Below are positions 1 to 13,400 of a DNA stretch of 64,000 bases, in pieces. The translations under genes were made by a program, and so were the position numbers. The stretch lies in the NCBI GenBank assembly GCA_017506865.1, contig JAFCMP010000514.1:310001-374000 (forward strand). Direction: 5' to 3'. Below the pieces are notes generated by a model, which ran no database searches, was not told the origin of the DNA, and saw only the letters and a list, made by a program, of their open reading frames with translations. The DNA is from Tribonema minus (Eukaryota > Sar > Xanthophyceae > Tribonematales > Tribonemataceae). How positions within the stretch are numbered: the stretch's first letter is position 1; the number at the start of each line of letters is the position of its first letter.

Positions 1-1411
1 AGAGGGGGGGGGAGAGGCGGAGGGGGGCTGCCTCCGGCTAAGAAGTTCAAGCGGTAGCAATAGGGCTGTGATTGCTAATATTAGTTTGCCTTGTGTGAAG
101 TGGTGATGACGGCGCTGTCTGAATGGTCATGTTTGTTATGGTGCTTGGTGCCATCTCACAGGTACTCTTAGTCGACCCGCTTTTGTGCAAGCCGCGTGTT
201 GTTCGGCTGTGCCACAGTGTCATAGCTGCAGATGTTTGCAGGCTTGTCTCGCGGCTATGCCAGTGCCTGATTTGCTGAGCTACCCATGGCCGCTATGAGC
301 CTTACACATCGTTAGTCCTCTTCAGCTGATATATGAGCCCCAATGGCATGCATTTGGCCCCTAATTCAAGAATGACTTGACATTGGGCACAGAAGAAGTG
401 CTCGTGACCCTGCAAACAGTGTGGCTGCACCTGCAGAACTACACATGAGTGCAACGGGCTTTACACAACACTAGCCCTCTTCAACTTGTCCATGAGCCCA
501 CATTCTCTACTTGGAACAGCAGTTGACATTGGGACACAGAATCAGGTTTTCATTGCACAAATTCAAGGAGGCCATTGTCCTGCGCCAGCATGGCTAATTG
601 CAGCAAGATCCATTCAGCAGCAACACCCGCCCAGAGGAACACAGAGAACATGTGAATGGCAGAAATGACAGAAACACGTGCAGAACGCACTCAGCCAACA
701 CACGCATGAATCCAGTCGAAAATGTTGTCGGCATTGAAAACGTCAAGGTCCTTGAAACTTCAATGCAAGGACTTGTCGATGTTCAGCGGTAGGCTACACA
801 ACAGGACACGGGTGCAGGCGTGTGGGCCGACGTCACTTGTTCTGAATGTGGGTGAGCTACTGGAGCCATTTGCTCTGTTGATCACGATATCAGTGCCTGA
901 CAATTCGACATTAGCTGCACGTGAGCTTTTGTGCCCGACCTGTGATGCGAGAGGCGTTTGGCTGCCGTCGTTGCTGCTGGCGGCAGCGGCGCTGTCCCTG
1001 ATAGAACTGCAGGGATGGCATCCGGGTGTATGCATCCCCACAGCATGTTGTCTGCAGCCTATGCAGCATGCAGTACTGCCCGTGCCCCGCAACGGTTGTT
1101 GAGGCGGTGGCCTGACAGCGGGGCAAAGGTTGTTGAGGCTGTGGCCTGGCACAATGCTGTCCGCCCATGACACTTGTAGAATCTCCAGAGTTGGCAGGTA
1201 GCCGATCTAGTATGCTTGCTGCCGTGGCCATCAGTGTTGACGTCCCTGAAGGCGCAGTCGGCTGCTGAATGACCCTGGCTACATGGAGAGGTGGTGATGC
1301 CCAGCACGCGATGTGCACCATGTCCATAAATCAGCTTCTGGGACCGTGTAGCGCATGCCCGTATCGCTTGTGTGTGCAAGGTATCACCATGGCTGTTGCG
1401 CCCACGCGCGC
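1..1411. other. Intergenic / 3' flank of the giant gene; no gene called
   Basis: No convincing exon is seen. The first 30 bases are a G-rich run on the plus strand, which resembles the C-rich pyrimidine tracts found before 3' splice sites of minus-strand genes in this window, so a minus-strand exon may lie left of the edge. A diverged tandem duplication is visible: about 296-395 matches about 448-542, sharing the order 'ccctcttca', 'atgagccc' and 'ttgacattggg'. A second short one at 1088-1155 repeats a block with 'ggttgttgaggc' and 'gtggcctg'. Several overlapping open frames exist on both strands but none shows family features. Confidence 0.5.
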
Positions 1412-4400
1412 TTAGCCGAATGACCCCGTCAAAACTGGCGACAAAACCCCAAGTGCGGGATGCCACACACCATCCACCGTCGGAATCGCCGCACCCCCCG
1501 CGGCCTCCACCGCAAACGTCCCCACTACCGGCGGCGCCGCGCCAGTGACGTTCGTCACAGTTATCAGCAGCGTCGATGGGGAAGCCCACGCCGCCGTGTG
1601 CGCGGCGCCGATCGCTTGGCCGGGCAGCAGCCACGCACTGAGCACTGCCGCAGCGGGCACCTCCGCTGCCACCCCCGCATCCGCCGCGTACGCCACCGAG
1701 AATGCCGCGTTGGCGTCCGTCGTGTACGCACGGGAGGCGTCCACGCGCAGCCGCAGCGGCGGAGCGCTGACCCCGACATCCGCAAAAGTGACGCTCCACT
1801 GCCAGCCGGCGCCGTCTGCGCCGGCGGCACGCGTGACGGCGATCGCGGCGCCCGCGACTGCGCCGTCCAGCGCTAGCAGCGCCGCTTGCACATCTGCCGC
1901 CGACGCTTGCGTGCTGAGGGCGGGGCTCCAGCGTGCGAAAGCGTAGCCCACGCGCCAGCTGCCGCGGATGACGGCGTCGGCGGCAGCGGCGGCGCCGCGG
2001 GCGCCGCTGCCCGTGCCGCTGGACGTTATGACCTGCACGGGCAGTTGCTGAGCGCGGCTGTAGTGTACGGCGATGGTATCGCCGGCGCCGTATCCGGGGG
2101 CGCCGCCGCCGTCCGCTGCGACGACGCTGCTGATAAGCGCGTCGCCGGCGCGGTAGACGCTGCCCTGGTACGCAGGCGCCGTCGCCAGCTCCAGCAGCGC
2201 GGTCGCGCTGTGCGCCGCGGCGCCGGAGCGAGCGCGCATGGCGCCTGTGAACGCTGACGCGTCAGCAGCAGCGAGGGCCACGCGCCCGCCGCCGCCGCTG
2301 CCGCTGCCGTCGGCGCTGCTGCCGGCACCGAGACCCCCATCTGCCAGCAACGTGCCAGCGCCGCGCAGCGCATCACAAGTGACGTGTATCGAGCCGCCAG
2401 CGCCGCCGCCGCCGCCGCCGCCACCGCCAGACTGCCCCAGCGCCAGCACCTGTCCATCTAGTTGAAAAGCATCACCGATGACGAGCGTGACGACGCCGCC
2501 GCCGCCGCCGCCGCCCGCATCGGAGGCTGCGCCCGCGCCGCCGCCGCTGCCTGCGGTGGTCGGCGTGCTTGCCGACCCGTACGCTGCGCCACCATTGGCA
2601 ATGTTCCCCATGCTGTTCGCCACGACCGCTGCGGCGTCGTCGTACGGCCAAGCCTCAAAGCGCTGCTGCGCTAGCGCGCTGGCGCTGGGGATGCCCAACC
2701 CCCCGTGCCCCCCCCCTGAACCCCCCTGCAGACCGAAAGCCCCTGCCCCCGGCCCGGCAGCATCGCCCACCACCCCGGCAGTTCCGCCCTGATACCCTAG
2801 GTATGAGGCATCAATGGTGCAGGTGGCACACAAGTTGAGGTTCGGTACGGCAATGTTGATGTTGGCTCCAGTGACCTTGGCGCCGTTGGACAGAGTCAGC
2901 GCGCCGGCGATCGCTAGCTGAGCAGTGCTGCTATCGATGGACAGCGTCGCGCCGACTAGCAGCACGCTGCCCGCCGCCGTCAGCGTGCCCTCTATCGCGA
3001 TGCCCACCGCGGCAGACGCTATGAACCCATCGGGCACGGCGAGCGCAGCGCCCGCCGCCACGGTAACTGACCCCGCCGCCCCAATCAGCGCATTCGCGGT
3101 GACGGCAGAAGCGGTGAGCACCGCCCCCGCACTGACAATCGCCACCTGCGCTAGTGTAACTTCAATGACGTCGACAGCGGCGGCGACGTCCGGCACCGCG
3201 CACGCCAGCATCGCAGCAGCGCTCGCCCCCGCAGCAGCGCCGGCGCCCGCAACGACAAGCCGTGACCACACCCCCGCCGTCGTCCCATACGCCACGCTGC
3301 CCGCCGCCGCCTGCCCCACCACGGCAGCGCCCGGCGCCGCCGCCTGCGCCGCCGCCGCCGCCGCCGGCAGCCACGCCGCGCCGGCAGCGGCGGTCGCGGC
3401 AGCGCTCAGTCCCAGCGCAGCCTGTGCGCCGCCGCGCGCGCTGACGCTCAGCGCATTATCCGAGGCGCCCCACGGATCGGTGCTGCCGACGCACGCGATG
3501 CGGCCGCCGCTGCCGCCGCCGCCTGCTGCCAGCGGCGCAGCCCAGTCGCCGCTGCCGCCATTTGCGGTGAGTGCGCCGCTGCCGCGAAGCGCGCCGCCGG
3601 CGGAGAGCCAGATGGAGCCGCCGGCGCCGCCACCGCCGCCGGTGGCGGTGGCGGCGGGGGCGCCGCTCATGTCTATGATGCCGTCGATGGTGATGTCGCC
3701 TGTGCGGTGTGTGTGTGTAGTACGGGCGGCATGCGGTTGGTGAGCGGGTGGACTTGGCATTGCAGTTATGAATGGTGATGCCTGCACGCTGTGTTGCTCA
3801 ACCAGCACTGCTCGGGAGGACATGACAGTCTGCATGAGCATGAGCCGCAGCTTGCTCTAACCCCCCAGCAGTATATGTGTATGCGTGTGTGTCAGCTGAA
3901 AAGAGTGTGACTGGTGCTTGTGAGTTGAATTTGACTTGTACTCACGTATCTGACATTTGCCTAACAAGCGCCACTGACACCTACCTCCGCCAGTCGTGAC
4001 CAGCTTCACAGCTGCCCCTCCCGGCCCCCCATCCCCAAAAGCCCCCGCACCTCCCCCGCCCCCTATGTGCTGCGGCCCAAACGCCGCGCCATGCCACGAG
4101 CCTCCGACCGCATTGTGTGCGCCATACTCAGCGCCATAGCCGCTGCCTCCACTGCCCGCATGCCCGCCGCCGCCGCCGCCGCCGTCCGCGCCTACCGCCG
4201 CCGAGCCGGCAGACGCGGCGGCAACCGCCGTTCTTGAAGTTGAGGCTCCACCGGTGCCGACGCCTGTGATCAGGCCGCCAGCAGCGACATTTATCGACCC
4301 TGCGCGCAGGGTGACAGCGGTTGCTGTCGATGTCGTCGCGGCGGCACTGGCGACAACGCGAATGATGCCGCCGGCGGCGACGCTGACGGTCGTAAAATCG

Positions 4401-7400
4401 AAGGCGCCGGGCCCGGTGCCGATTGAAGTTGAGCTCAGTTGAAGTACGCCGCCGGCGCGCACAATAAGCGCGCCCCAGCCGGCCAGCGCACCGCCATCTT
4501 CAACTTCAAGAGTGACGTTGTCAATCACCAGATCCGCGCCTGCGGGCTGAGCGCTGAGGGTGGCGCCGCTGAGCACTGTCACCACGCCGGTGCCGTCGCC
4601 AGCAGTTACAGATGTAACTGCCATGGAGGCGACAGTGCTCAGCGTGGCGCTCCCGGCCGCGTGCAGCGCTGGGAACGAGGCGTCGGAGGGTGCCGAGAGG
4701 AGCGTCATCGCAGTGGTGCCGGCTGCGCATGTTGAAGTTCCTGTGTTGTCCGCCTGCGTGTGTGTGTGGCATGTGCCATCAGGGACCATGAATGGGATGA
4801 ATTGAGCGGGATCGTGTGAGCACATGGTATGACGGGTATATATTGCAGCGGTGTAGGAATATGGGGTATTACTGGTAGTTCAAGAAGAGCTCAGGATCTT
4901 TCGCAGGTTGCTCTTGGAAGTACTGGTTCAAACCAAGTTGCTCTTGGAAGCTTCTTTGCAAGTTCTGGCAGGTTCTGTCATTTTCTGAAGAAGTTTTTGC
5001 TCCCACGCGTCGGGAAGCAATTGTGTTTGGTCTGATAAATGATCACTTCTCTGCTTTCGCACCGGCCAGCGTCCCCTGCTTCCTCTGCTGCTATGCACTG
5101 GTAGCGTTGTGCCTGCCTGCATAGCCCAGCTTTCCAACGCGGCATGGGGATGATGGAATACCCAGTTGGATGAAAATCAGACAACACCAACGTAAAGGCA
5201 TGTAGACATGTGGCGGTTTGTGCATGAGTGTAAACTCAGTGTGGAGCTACTTGAGTGCAAATGCTGTCAACACTAAATGTCGTGTGGCCTTAGAAGGTGA
5301 GTAGCAGCATCACATTGAGGTGTTGGTAGGCGAGCAAGCACATGCAACTGCACCTTTCCCTTACTGGGCTCCATCACAGAATACGCAAATGCAGTCTTTG
5401 AACACGTTGTGCCTCCTGAAGCACAACGGAAAGTGCCGCAAAGTCGCCATCAGCCTAATATTGGGGGCGCCAGGGCCATTATCACAGTGACAGATGCGCA
5501 CGAAAACTACTACAGTGGCTCGTCAACTTGATGCATTGCACAACACTGCTCAACCGACATACACTCATCGTTCAACAACTGTGCTGCAAAGCAGCCTTCT
5601 CTTGAACAGTCCAAGTTGAAGTTGGCACATCACTCACCGACAGCACCCCTTGCCAGTACACACTGCCAGCAGCAGCGCACGCCACCCCCCCACCGCTCGC
5701 CGTGTCCCCCCCCCTCGCCTGCATAACCCCCGCAAACCCCCCCGCGCCATCATCATGCGCTGCTATGCGCCCCCCCGAACCCCCCTGCCCCCCCGTCCCA
5801 CACGAATCCCCGCCATTCGCCACCAATATGCCACTGCCAGTAAGTGCTCCGCTGTTGACAGTGCTCAGCCAGATGCTGCCCCCGGCGCCGCCGCCGCCGC
5901 CGGGGCAGGCGCCCGCTGCGCCGCGCGCGCTGACCGTTCCGCTTATGGACATCGCTGTGGCATGGCGTGCATCATGAAGGCATGTATTGTGATGGGCTTG
6001 CACGTGCACATTAGTGTTGGATTTATGTGTATGTTGGTGCTGCTGGTGATGAGCCGTGCTGCAGTGGCAGCAGCGCTCACCTCCAGATGTTGGCAGCAGC
6101 GCGCCCCTCTGCCGCAATGCCGGCGGCTGCTGCGCTTGCACACTTGAATACCAGCACAGGGCGCTGTCCTCCCGCACAGGAAAGTACTACGTGTGCTGGT
6201 CGACACGAACAAGTGGTCGAGATCAAAACATCCTTGGCATGCCCTCATTCACGAAAGTCACTACTCCTGACTTCCACCATCTGCACTCAGAAACCAACAC
6301 GTTTTTCTGTTTTGTCTCACCATCAGCAGTGATATGCAGCGCTCCCCCGCCAGCCCCCCCCGCAGCGCGCGCCGTGCCCCCCCCGCCGCTCCCCCCTCGA
6401 GCCGGAAACAGAGGATCCCCATACGCACTTAACCCCCCCACATGGCCCCCTCCATACCCCGCATCATACTTCGAAGCACCGGCCAGAGGGCCTTGCGCCA
6501 GCACACGCCCCCCCGCCGCACCCCCTGCGTACCCCCCCCCGTCGGCACTGATGACGCCCCCAGCCTGCACGTCAACACTCGCGGCGGTTATCACGATCGC
6601 GCCGCCGCTGCCCGCATCGTCGACCGTCGTGACGGAACCGCCGGACGCCACGGTTAGCGACGCGAACGCGTACGCAGCAGCGGCGGCGCCAGCAGTGCGC
6701 GAAGCGGCGCCTAGCGTCAGCGCTCCGCTCGCGCCGACAGTTACGCTCGTAACTGCCGAAATTTGACCGCCGCTGAGCACTGCTAAGCGCGCCCCCGCAG
6801 GCAGTGACAGCGCTCCGCCTTGCGGCGTCAGCACTGATCCTGTGGAGACAAGGATGTCAGCGCTGCCGTCGCAGTTCGCGGAAAACGCCGCCAGCGAGAC
6901 GGAGCAAGCGGAGAGCATCAGCGCGCCGCCGCCGCGCAATGTGACAGTGCTCAGAGACAGGGTCTGGGCGCCGACCCACGCCGCGGTGTGCGAGCCTGCA
7001 GCACCGCTCAGCGACACCATAGTTTTCATCGGTGTGAACTGCGTCAGGGACGCTGCGCCGGAAGGCGGCGTGTTGTCGACGACCAGCGCCTGCGAGGCAG
7101 CGCTCGTGTCGTGCAGAAACACGGTGCCGGGGCCCGCAGGAGCGTCGCCTCCGCCGCTCAAGAACTTCAACACGTCCTCCCTGTTGGAGTTTTGAACAGG
7201 CGCAGAGTCGCCGAGAGCGGAGTACGTTTGGCCGCCGCCGGCTGCGGAGACTTCGGTGAGCGGCAGGGAGGCTGCGTTGGCGCTGGTGATGGCGATGCGC
7301 CCGCCGCTGCCGGCGCCGCCCCAGCCTCCGCTGAAGGCGCTGTTTTGAGCGGGGGGGGGAGGGGGGGGGGGGGGGGTAGCATTGAGCGGTGGGGGGGGCA

Positions 7401-10400
7401 CCGGGTGGGAGGGGGGGGGGGTAGGATAAAGAGCGGTAGGGGGGAGGGGGGGGGGGGAGGGGGGCACTCGGATTAGGGTTGGAGCTGAGCTCATACTTCA
7501 CATTCGAAGCATGTGTAGGGGGCAGCGCTCAGGGAGGTGGCTAGGCGAAACCATTTGCGAGTGGCATGATAGGATGTACATGTAGTCCGTCATACCCCAG
7601 CATGTTGCTGGCACAACAGTATATTACCGCTGCACGTGCTGCCAAGCGCGCACTGTCAGCTTGTTACGTGCTGTGCTACGGATGCGCGGTCCTTCATCAG
7701 AACCCACTAACACACACACGGGCTTGCTGCATGATACAGCCAATGCTGAACAATAAACAGAGCTCTCTGAAGCATACAACGACTCCCACTGCCACAAGCA
7801 TGGTGAACATCTCAGCTAGTGAAATCGGTGCATATTCTTAGAGCTATGTGTATAACTATACATACATACCTGCCGGCCCCTCCGACAGCCCTGATCTTGC
7901 CACTGCCTGTGAGCGTGCCGGCAACAGTCAGGGAGATGCTCCCCCCTGCCCCTCCCCCCGCACCAGGCCCCCTCGCTGCATGGCCCTGAAAGCAACACAC
8001 GCATTAGAGTGGCAGTTACATTAGTTTAACAAATGCAGAGCAGTGGAGGTGATGCATATGTGCTGCTGAGCTGATGGACCGACAAATGGCGCTTGCTGCC
8101 ATCAACCCTTTTTTTTTTTCAATTGTGTACCTTGAAGCTTTTATTGCCATTGACAAGTGCTCTGAGGTATGTGCATGCTTTCAAGTATGAATTAAACTTG
8201 GCAATGCGAATAGTCTCTGCATGGCGCCACCGCTGAGAAATCTCGGTGAAGTCGGGCTGTTATTGCAGCATGATCACAATTGCAAGTTCCGCCGCTCGCT
8301 TGCAAGGCACGACAAAAGACAGGCCGCGCACACCTTAATCCCAATCCTTACATAAAAAACGGCAAACCCTACAACCCAATCTGTGCGCCATTCTGCTCGC
8401 CCCTCTGAACCCTAGCCCTAATCCTAGCCTACCCCTACCCCTAACCTCCTTAACTTCAACCCTAATCCTGATCCTAATCCTAACCCTAGCCTGTAACCAC
8501 TCACATCCGCGGAAAGCACCCCGTTGCACGCCATGGCCCCGCCGACGATGACCTTCACAGCGCCCCCCCCCGCACCCCCCACGTGGCTCTGCGACGCCCC
8601 ACCTCCACTGCCCCATGCAGATGGTGCCATGACATCACCGTAAGGGTTGCCTACGGTGCCGGTAGTGGCGAAGCCCTGTGCGCCGTAGCCACCGTGGCTG
8701 CCGCCAGATGCGCCACCGGCGCCGCTGGCTCCTCCTCCAGGCCCCTGCAGTGGAGCGCAGGAAAGGGATGATGGCACTGACGGGTTAGAACTAGGGTTAG
8801 ATTTAGGTTAGGGTTAGGGGTAACGTTGGGTTAGTGTTAAGCTGAAGGCTCCTCCTCTAGGCCCCTACAGCGCAAAGGAATACCGTCATTGAAAGGTTAG
8901 GACCAGAATTAGGTTGGGGCTAGTTTAGGGTTAAGGCCAGGGTAGGGTTAAGCTGAATTCAGTTGTTTGGTAAAGGATCACTGAGGCAATGATGCCATGA
9001 CGCATGGGGTTGCAGCCCTTTCATCAAGCCCACAGTCGGTTGTTTGGTGCACAGAGGCTCTGGCATCACCGAGACTCTGACATCAGAAACAGGCCCTTCA
9101 CAAGAAACCTACAACGCGGGCTGCAACATGGTCGCCGAAATTAGAGGCAGCTGAACTCAGCTCCACCCGGTGCCATACCTCAGAAGTACCTCTGCACACA
9201 CATTGACCTTCACATACATCAGCCAGCACTCGACCTACACACGTTACAACGCATCTTGCGGGGGCCAGCTGTCCCCTCAAGAATCAATTTGACAATAATA
9301 TGACCATGATTGGTGAGGCTTTGCACACTCACCGCGCCCGCCGCCGCACCGCCCAACGCCACCGGCGCAGCGCCGCCATACCCCGTCGCGTCCGCATGCA
9401 CCTTGCCCGCCGCCGCAACCGTCAAGTCACCTTCAACTTGAAGTACGACCGCGGGCGCGCCCGCCGCCGCCGCAAACGCCACTCCCCCACCAACATCCAG
9501 CGTTGAGAATGTGTAACTGCCAGCAGCAGCGCTCAGCCCCACTGCGCCGGTCTCCGTCAAGTTGAGCGCTGCCCCAGCGGTTACTGATAGCGCGAGGGTG
9601 TTGGCGATGGCGGCGCCGCCGGTCAGGGCCAGCGTAACGGGGCCCAGTGCGAAGGGCGATGGCAGCGTGATGCGCGCTGCGTCTGTGGCGGTGACGCTGC
9701 CGGTGGCATCGCCTGCAGTGCTCAGCACAGAATCGCCGCACGCAATGAACATTGTGGGTGAGTGTCTGAGCTTGAAATATTGCTCGCGGCGGTGTTGTGT
9801 GGGAGAGTTGCCCGTGGCAGTTGTGAGGAGGGGCAGGCATCGGTCAGCTATGCGAAAGCAGCGCTCAGCAATGTGACATTAGTGTTTGCTACTCAATCGA
9901 CATCTAGTTTATCAGTGGAAGTGCCTCGAAGTGAACGACACTTGTGGACCTGAGGACTAAAACAGTATGTGTGTATATGCATGCCCTCGGATTACATGTA
10001 TATACACAACTCAAACTTGATGCACAGGAAAAGCTTACATACGTTGCGGGCTATTGTGCAGCACATGGTGCGGCCTGACAGGTAAAGAATATCATTGCCA
10101 TAGTGGCCTTGCACGTGTCAGCGACTATGCAATGCTGAGCTATTATGCTGCGCATGGCCTCCAACTTCAACCCTAGCAAAGGTGATGCCGCTTTCTAATA
10201 CCTACCTCATGCCGCTCTCGAATACCTATCCCATTCCGGCAGCGACGGTACATACATACTTGAAGTATAGGCTCATGTCATGCCTCCGCCACGATGCACA
10301 GAGAACACAGTACTTGCATTGAAGTCACTCATAGCGGAACATCTCAAGCACATGCCCTGACACAGTACAAGTGGTACCTGTAAGTTCCGAAGTGATGGCG

Positions 10401-13400
10401 ATGGAACCTGGACCCTTGAAGGACAGGTAGGCACCCCCCTCCACCACCACTTCGCTGAGCGTTGATGCCAGGCCACTCGCCCCAGCGCTCAGCTTCAACA
10501 TGGTGGCTGCTGAGATGGGATACGAATGGAACACATTGAGCGTGTTACAGTACGTTCAGTGGTGCCGCAGTAAGCCTTGTCAGCGCAAACACGATGTACT
10601 TCGAAGTATACATGTGCTGTGGAGGAGGTAGTAGTAGTAGCGCATCCAGGTAGGAGCTACCACCATCCGTTGTTTGGATGCAGTAGGTGCCACCGGTGGC
10701 ACTGGGACATTAGTGTCACATCAGCAATTAAGTTGTGCGTATAAAGCGTGTTGTGAGCATTTGAGCCGTGCAGGAAGTCACGTTTGTGAAGAACAGGGCA
10801 ATACGTTATGGGCGACTAGTGTTCAGCAAGACGCTTCTGATTGTCAACATGTGGAGCGCTTGCATATTGTCAGGCGGAGGTGCACCAATTACCGCCCTTC
10901 CGCCTTTTTGTAGAGCATGAGTGACAAAAAAGTTGTCAACAATGCGTCAAGAGCAGTCAGGCTGATGGTATACACTGGCTATCGCTTCACATGCCCTAAC
11001 CCTACTTACCCTAACCCTACACAGCACGTTGGCTTATCACATCCATGCTAACGTCTATGTATGCTCATTGAGCCATCCCACTACATGCTGTGATTCAAGG
11101 TTCTACGTTGACACATCACAATCGTTGAAGTACTTCAATTCTGACTTCAAGCAGTGACGCCTACCTGTAGGATACGCCGCCAGGCCTCCGTTGTGCACTA
11201 GCAGCCGCTGACCCTGCGTGCTCGCGTCCTCCACCAACAACGTCCCGCTGCCACCGTTGAGCACTGCAGTGCTGCCACCTCCGCCCGCCACACTCACACT
11301 TCCGGTTCCGCTGCCGATGAGGCCACCGGTGACGGGCAGGAAGGGGGTATTTGGTGGGGCGCTGATGTAGATACGGCCGCCACCGCCGCCGCCACCGGAG
11401 CTGGTTGCGCTGCCGCCAGTGGCAGATATTTGTCCAGTGCCTGCAGACGGGATGAGATGGTGATGTCGCTGACGTACGGGTGTCAGGTGTCTGATACTTT
11501 TGTCGCTGGAGCAGGACTCATGACTCATGAGGAGTGCAAAGTGGCCCAAAGTGCACATGAGTATATGCTCGCGTATTGAACATGACGTTGAAACACTGGT
11601 ACAAAACGTGCGCGGCATAGCGGAAGATGCGCTGCCAAGAACATGTGTGAGTATGATATGACCCATTGTACTTTGTGCCGTGTCTCACCAGCTCTCTGAA
11701 CCGTGTACACACATTGTCCGCTGCTGCTGCTTGTAGAACTGTGCCTTCGTTGTGAGGTCCCTACTAAATAAGTGAGCAACCCACGTCAAATGCTTCACAT
11801 CGCCCATACAAACCTGTCATGGTAGTGCCGATGCTGATGGCGACGCCGCCGCCGCTGCCGCCACCGCTCCCGCTGCTGCTGCCATCCGCGCCATCGCAGC
11901 TCACCGTACCCCCCAGTGCCAGCGTATCTGCGACAATGGTCAGCGCGCCGCCACCAGCGCCCCCCGCCGCAGTCCCGCTGGAGCCACCAGCGCTGCCAGT
12001 AAACGCAGCAGGTTCTACGACAGATCCATAGCACGTTCCGCCGCCCGTTCCGCCGCCCGTTCCCCCGTACCCCCCTCCTGCACCCCAGTAGCTGCTTCCT
12101 GTTCCCGCGCCGGCGATGGCGGTGCCGCCGCCGCTGCAGGTTACGGCGGCGCCGGTGCCGATGGCGATGTCCGTGGCGGTGACTGTGGCGACGGCGGCGG
12201 AGATTGCAGTGCCTGCGGCTTGCACGTCCAGAGAGGCTGCGGTGAGGTTGAGCGCTGCGCCCGCAGCAGCAGTGCTCAGGCTGGCGCCCCCGGACAGACT
12301 GGCCGCGCCGCCGACAGTTACGCTGAGGTCAGTGCTCGCCATTACAGCGGCGCTTGAAGTTAGCGTGAGCGTGGCAGCGGTGGTCAGCGCGGCGGCGGAC
12401 GCGAGCGAGAGCGTCGCGGCATCGATCAGCAGGCTCTTCAGCGCCCAGTCTATCGTGGCAGCAGCAGCGCTCAGGCAGGAGGCCTGCGCGCCGCTTGTCG
12501 CGCTCACGGTGAGGCCGGAAGCAGCGATCAGCGCCGGCAGCTCGTGCGCGGACGCCGCCGCCGCAAGCACGATCAACCCATCACCGCTGAGCGCTGTTGT
12601 CGCGTTGAACGTGTAACCGTCGGAACTGGCGGCGCCGCCGAAGGTGAGCGCGGCGCCAACTGCAATGTTGAAGTGGGCTGCAGCGGTGCTCGAGCCGCCG
12701 CCGGTGAGCACGAGAGACTGTGCAGCGTCCACTGTGAGCGTGCCGTTGTTGTAGAAGGAGACGGCGAATGAGGGCGCCGCTGCTGTTAAGCCTGATGTGG
12801 AAACGACAACATCTCCGTGGTTGGTGAAAGCCGGTGTGATGTACACTGACACCAGCTCGTAGTAACTGTAAGCGGGGTCGGAAGGCGCGGCGGCAGACAA
12901 AATAGCTCCGAATGTGGGTGAGTTCACAGCGAGCAATACGCAGTTGCCTCCACTGACTTCATACTGAAACGACAGGCACGGAGCATCAGCGTTGACTGCC
13001 AAGCCATAGCCAACGGGCGCAGCGGCTTCAAGTCCGCCCGCCAGACACCACGCTGAGCACTGCTCCAGCGACAGCCCCGTCGCGGCGGCGAGCGGCGGCT
13101 GATCGCTGCCGCCTGTCAGCACCGCGTCGCGCGTAACTGTAAACGACGAAACTGCCGCGCCGGGCGCCCACGCCGCCGCTGCGGAGGCGGCGAAGGTCGC
13201 GCCGGCGGCGACGGCGAAGGCTGAGCCCTGCTGACTGGTGACAGCACCGCTCAGCCACTGCGCCGTCCCGGTGCAGTCTACGCGCACGAAATCGGACAGC
13301 GTCAGCGGCGCCGCCCTGCCGTCTGTTATGATCAGTTGAGCGCTGCTGCCAATGGTCAGGGTGCCCGGGCCTTGAATGGTCCCAGCTGACCAAGACATTG

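Noticed and set aside
2238-3743. Plus-strand Pro/Ala-rich open frames opposite the giant gene's last exon
   Set aside because: They are complementary readings of Gly/Ala-rich codons and have no independent support.
8401-8960. A chromosome end
   Set aside because: The telomere-like repeats are short, degenerate, inverted around an exon and flanked by coding exons on both sides.
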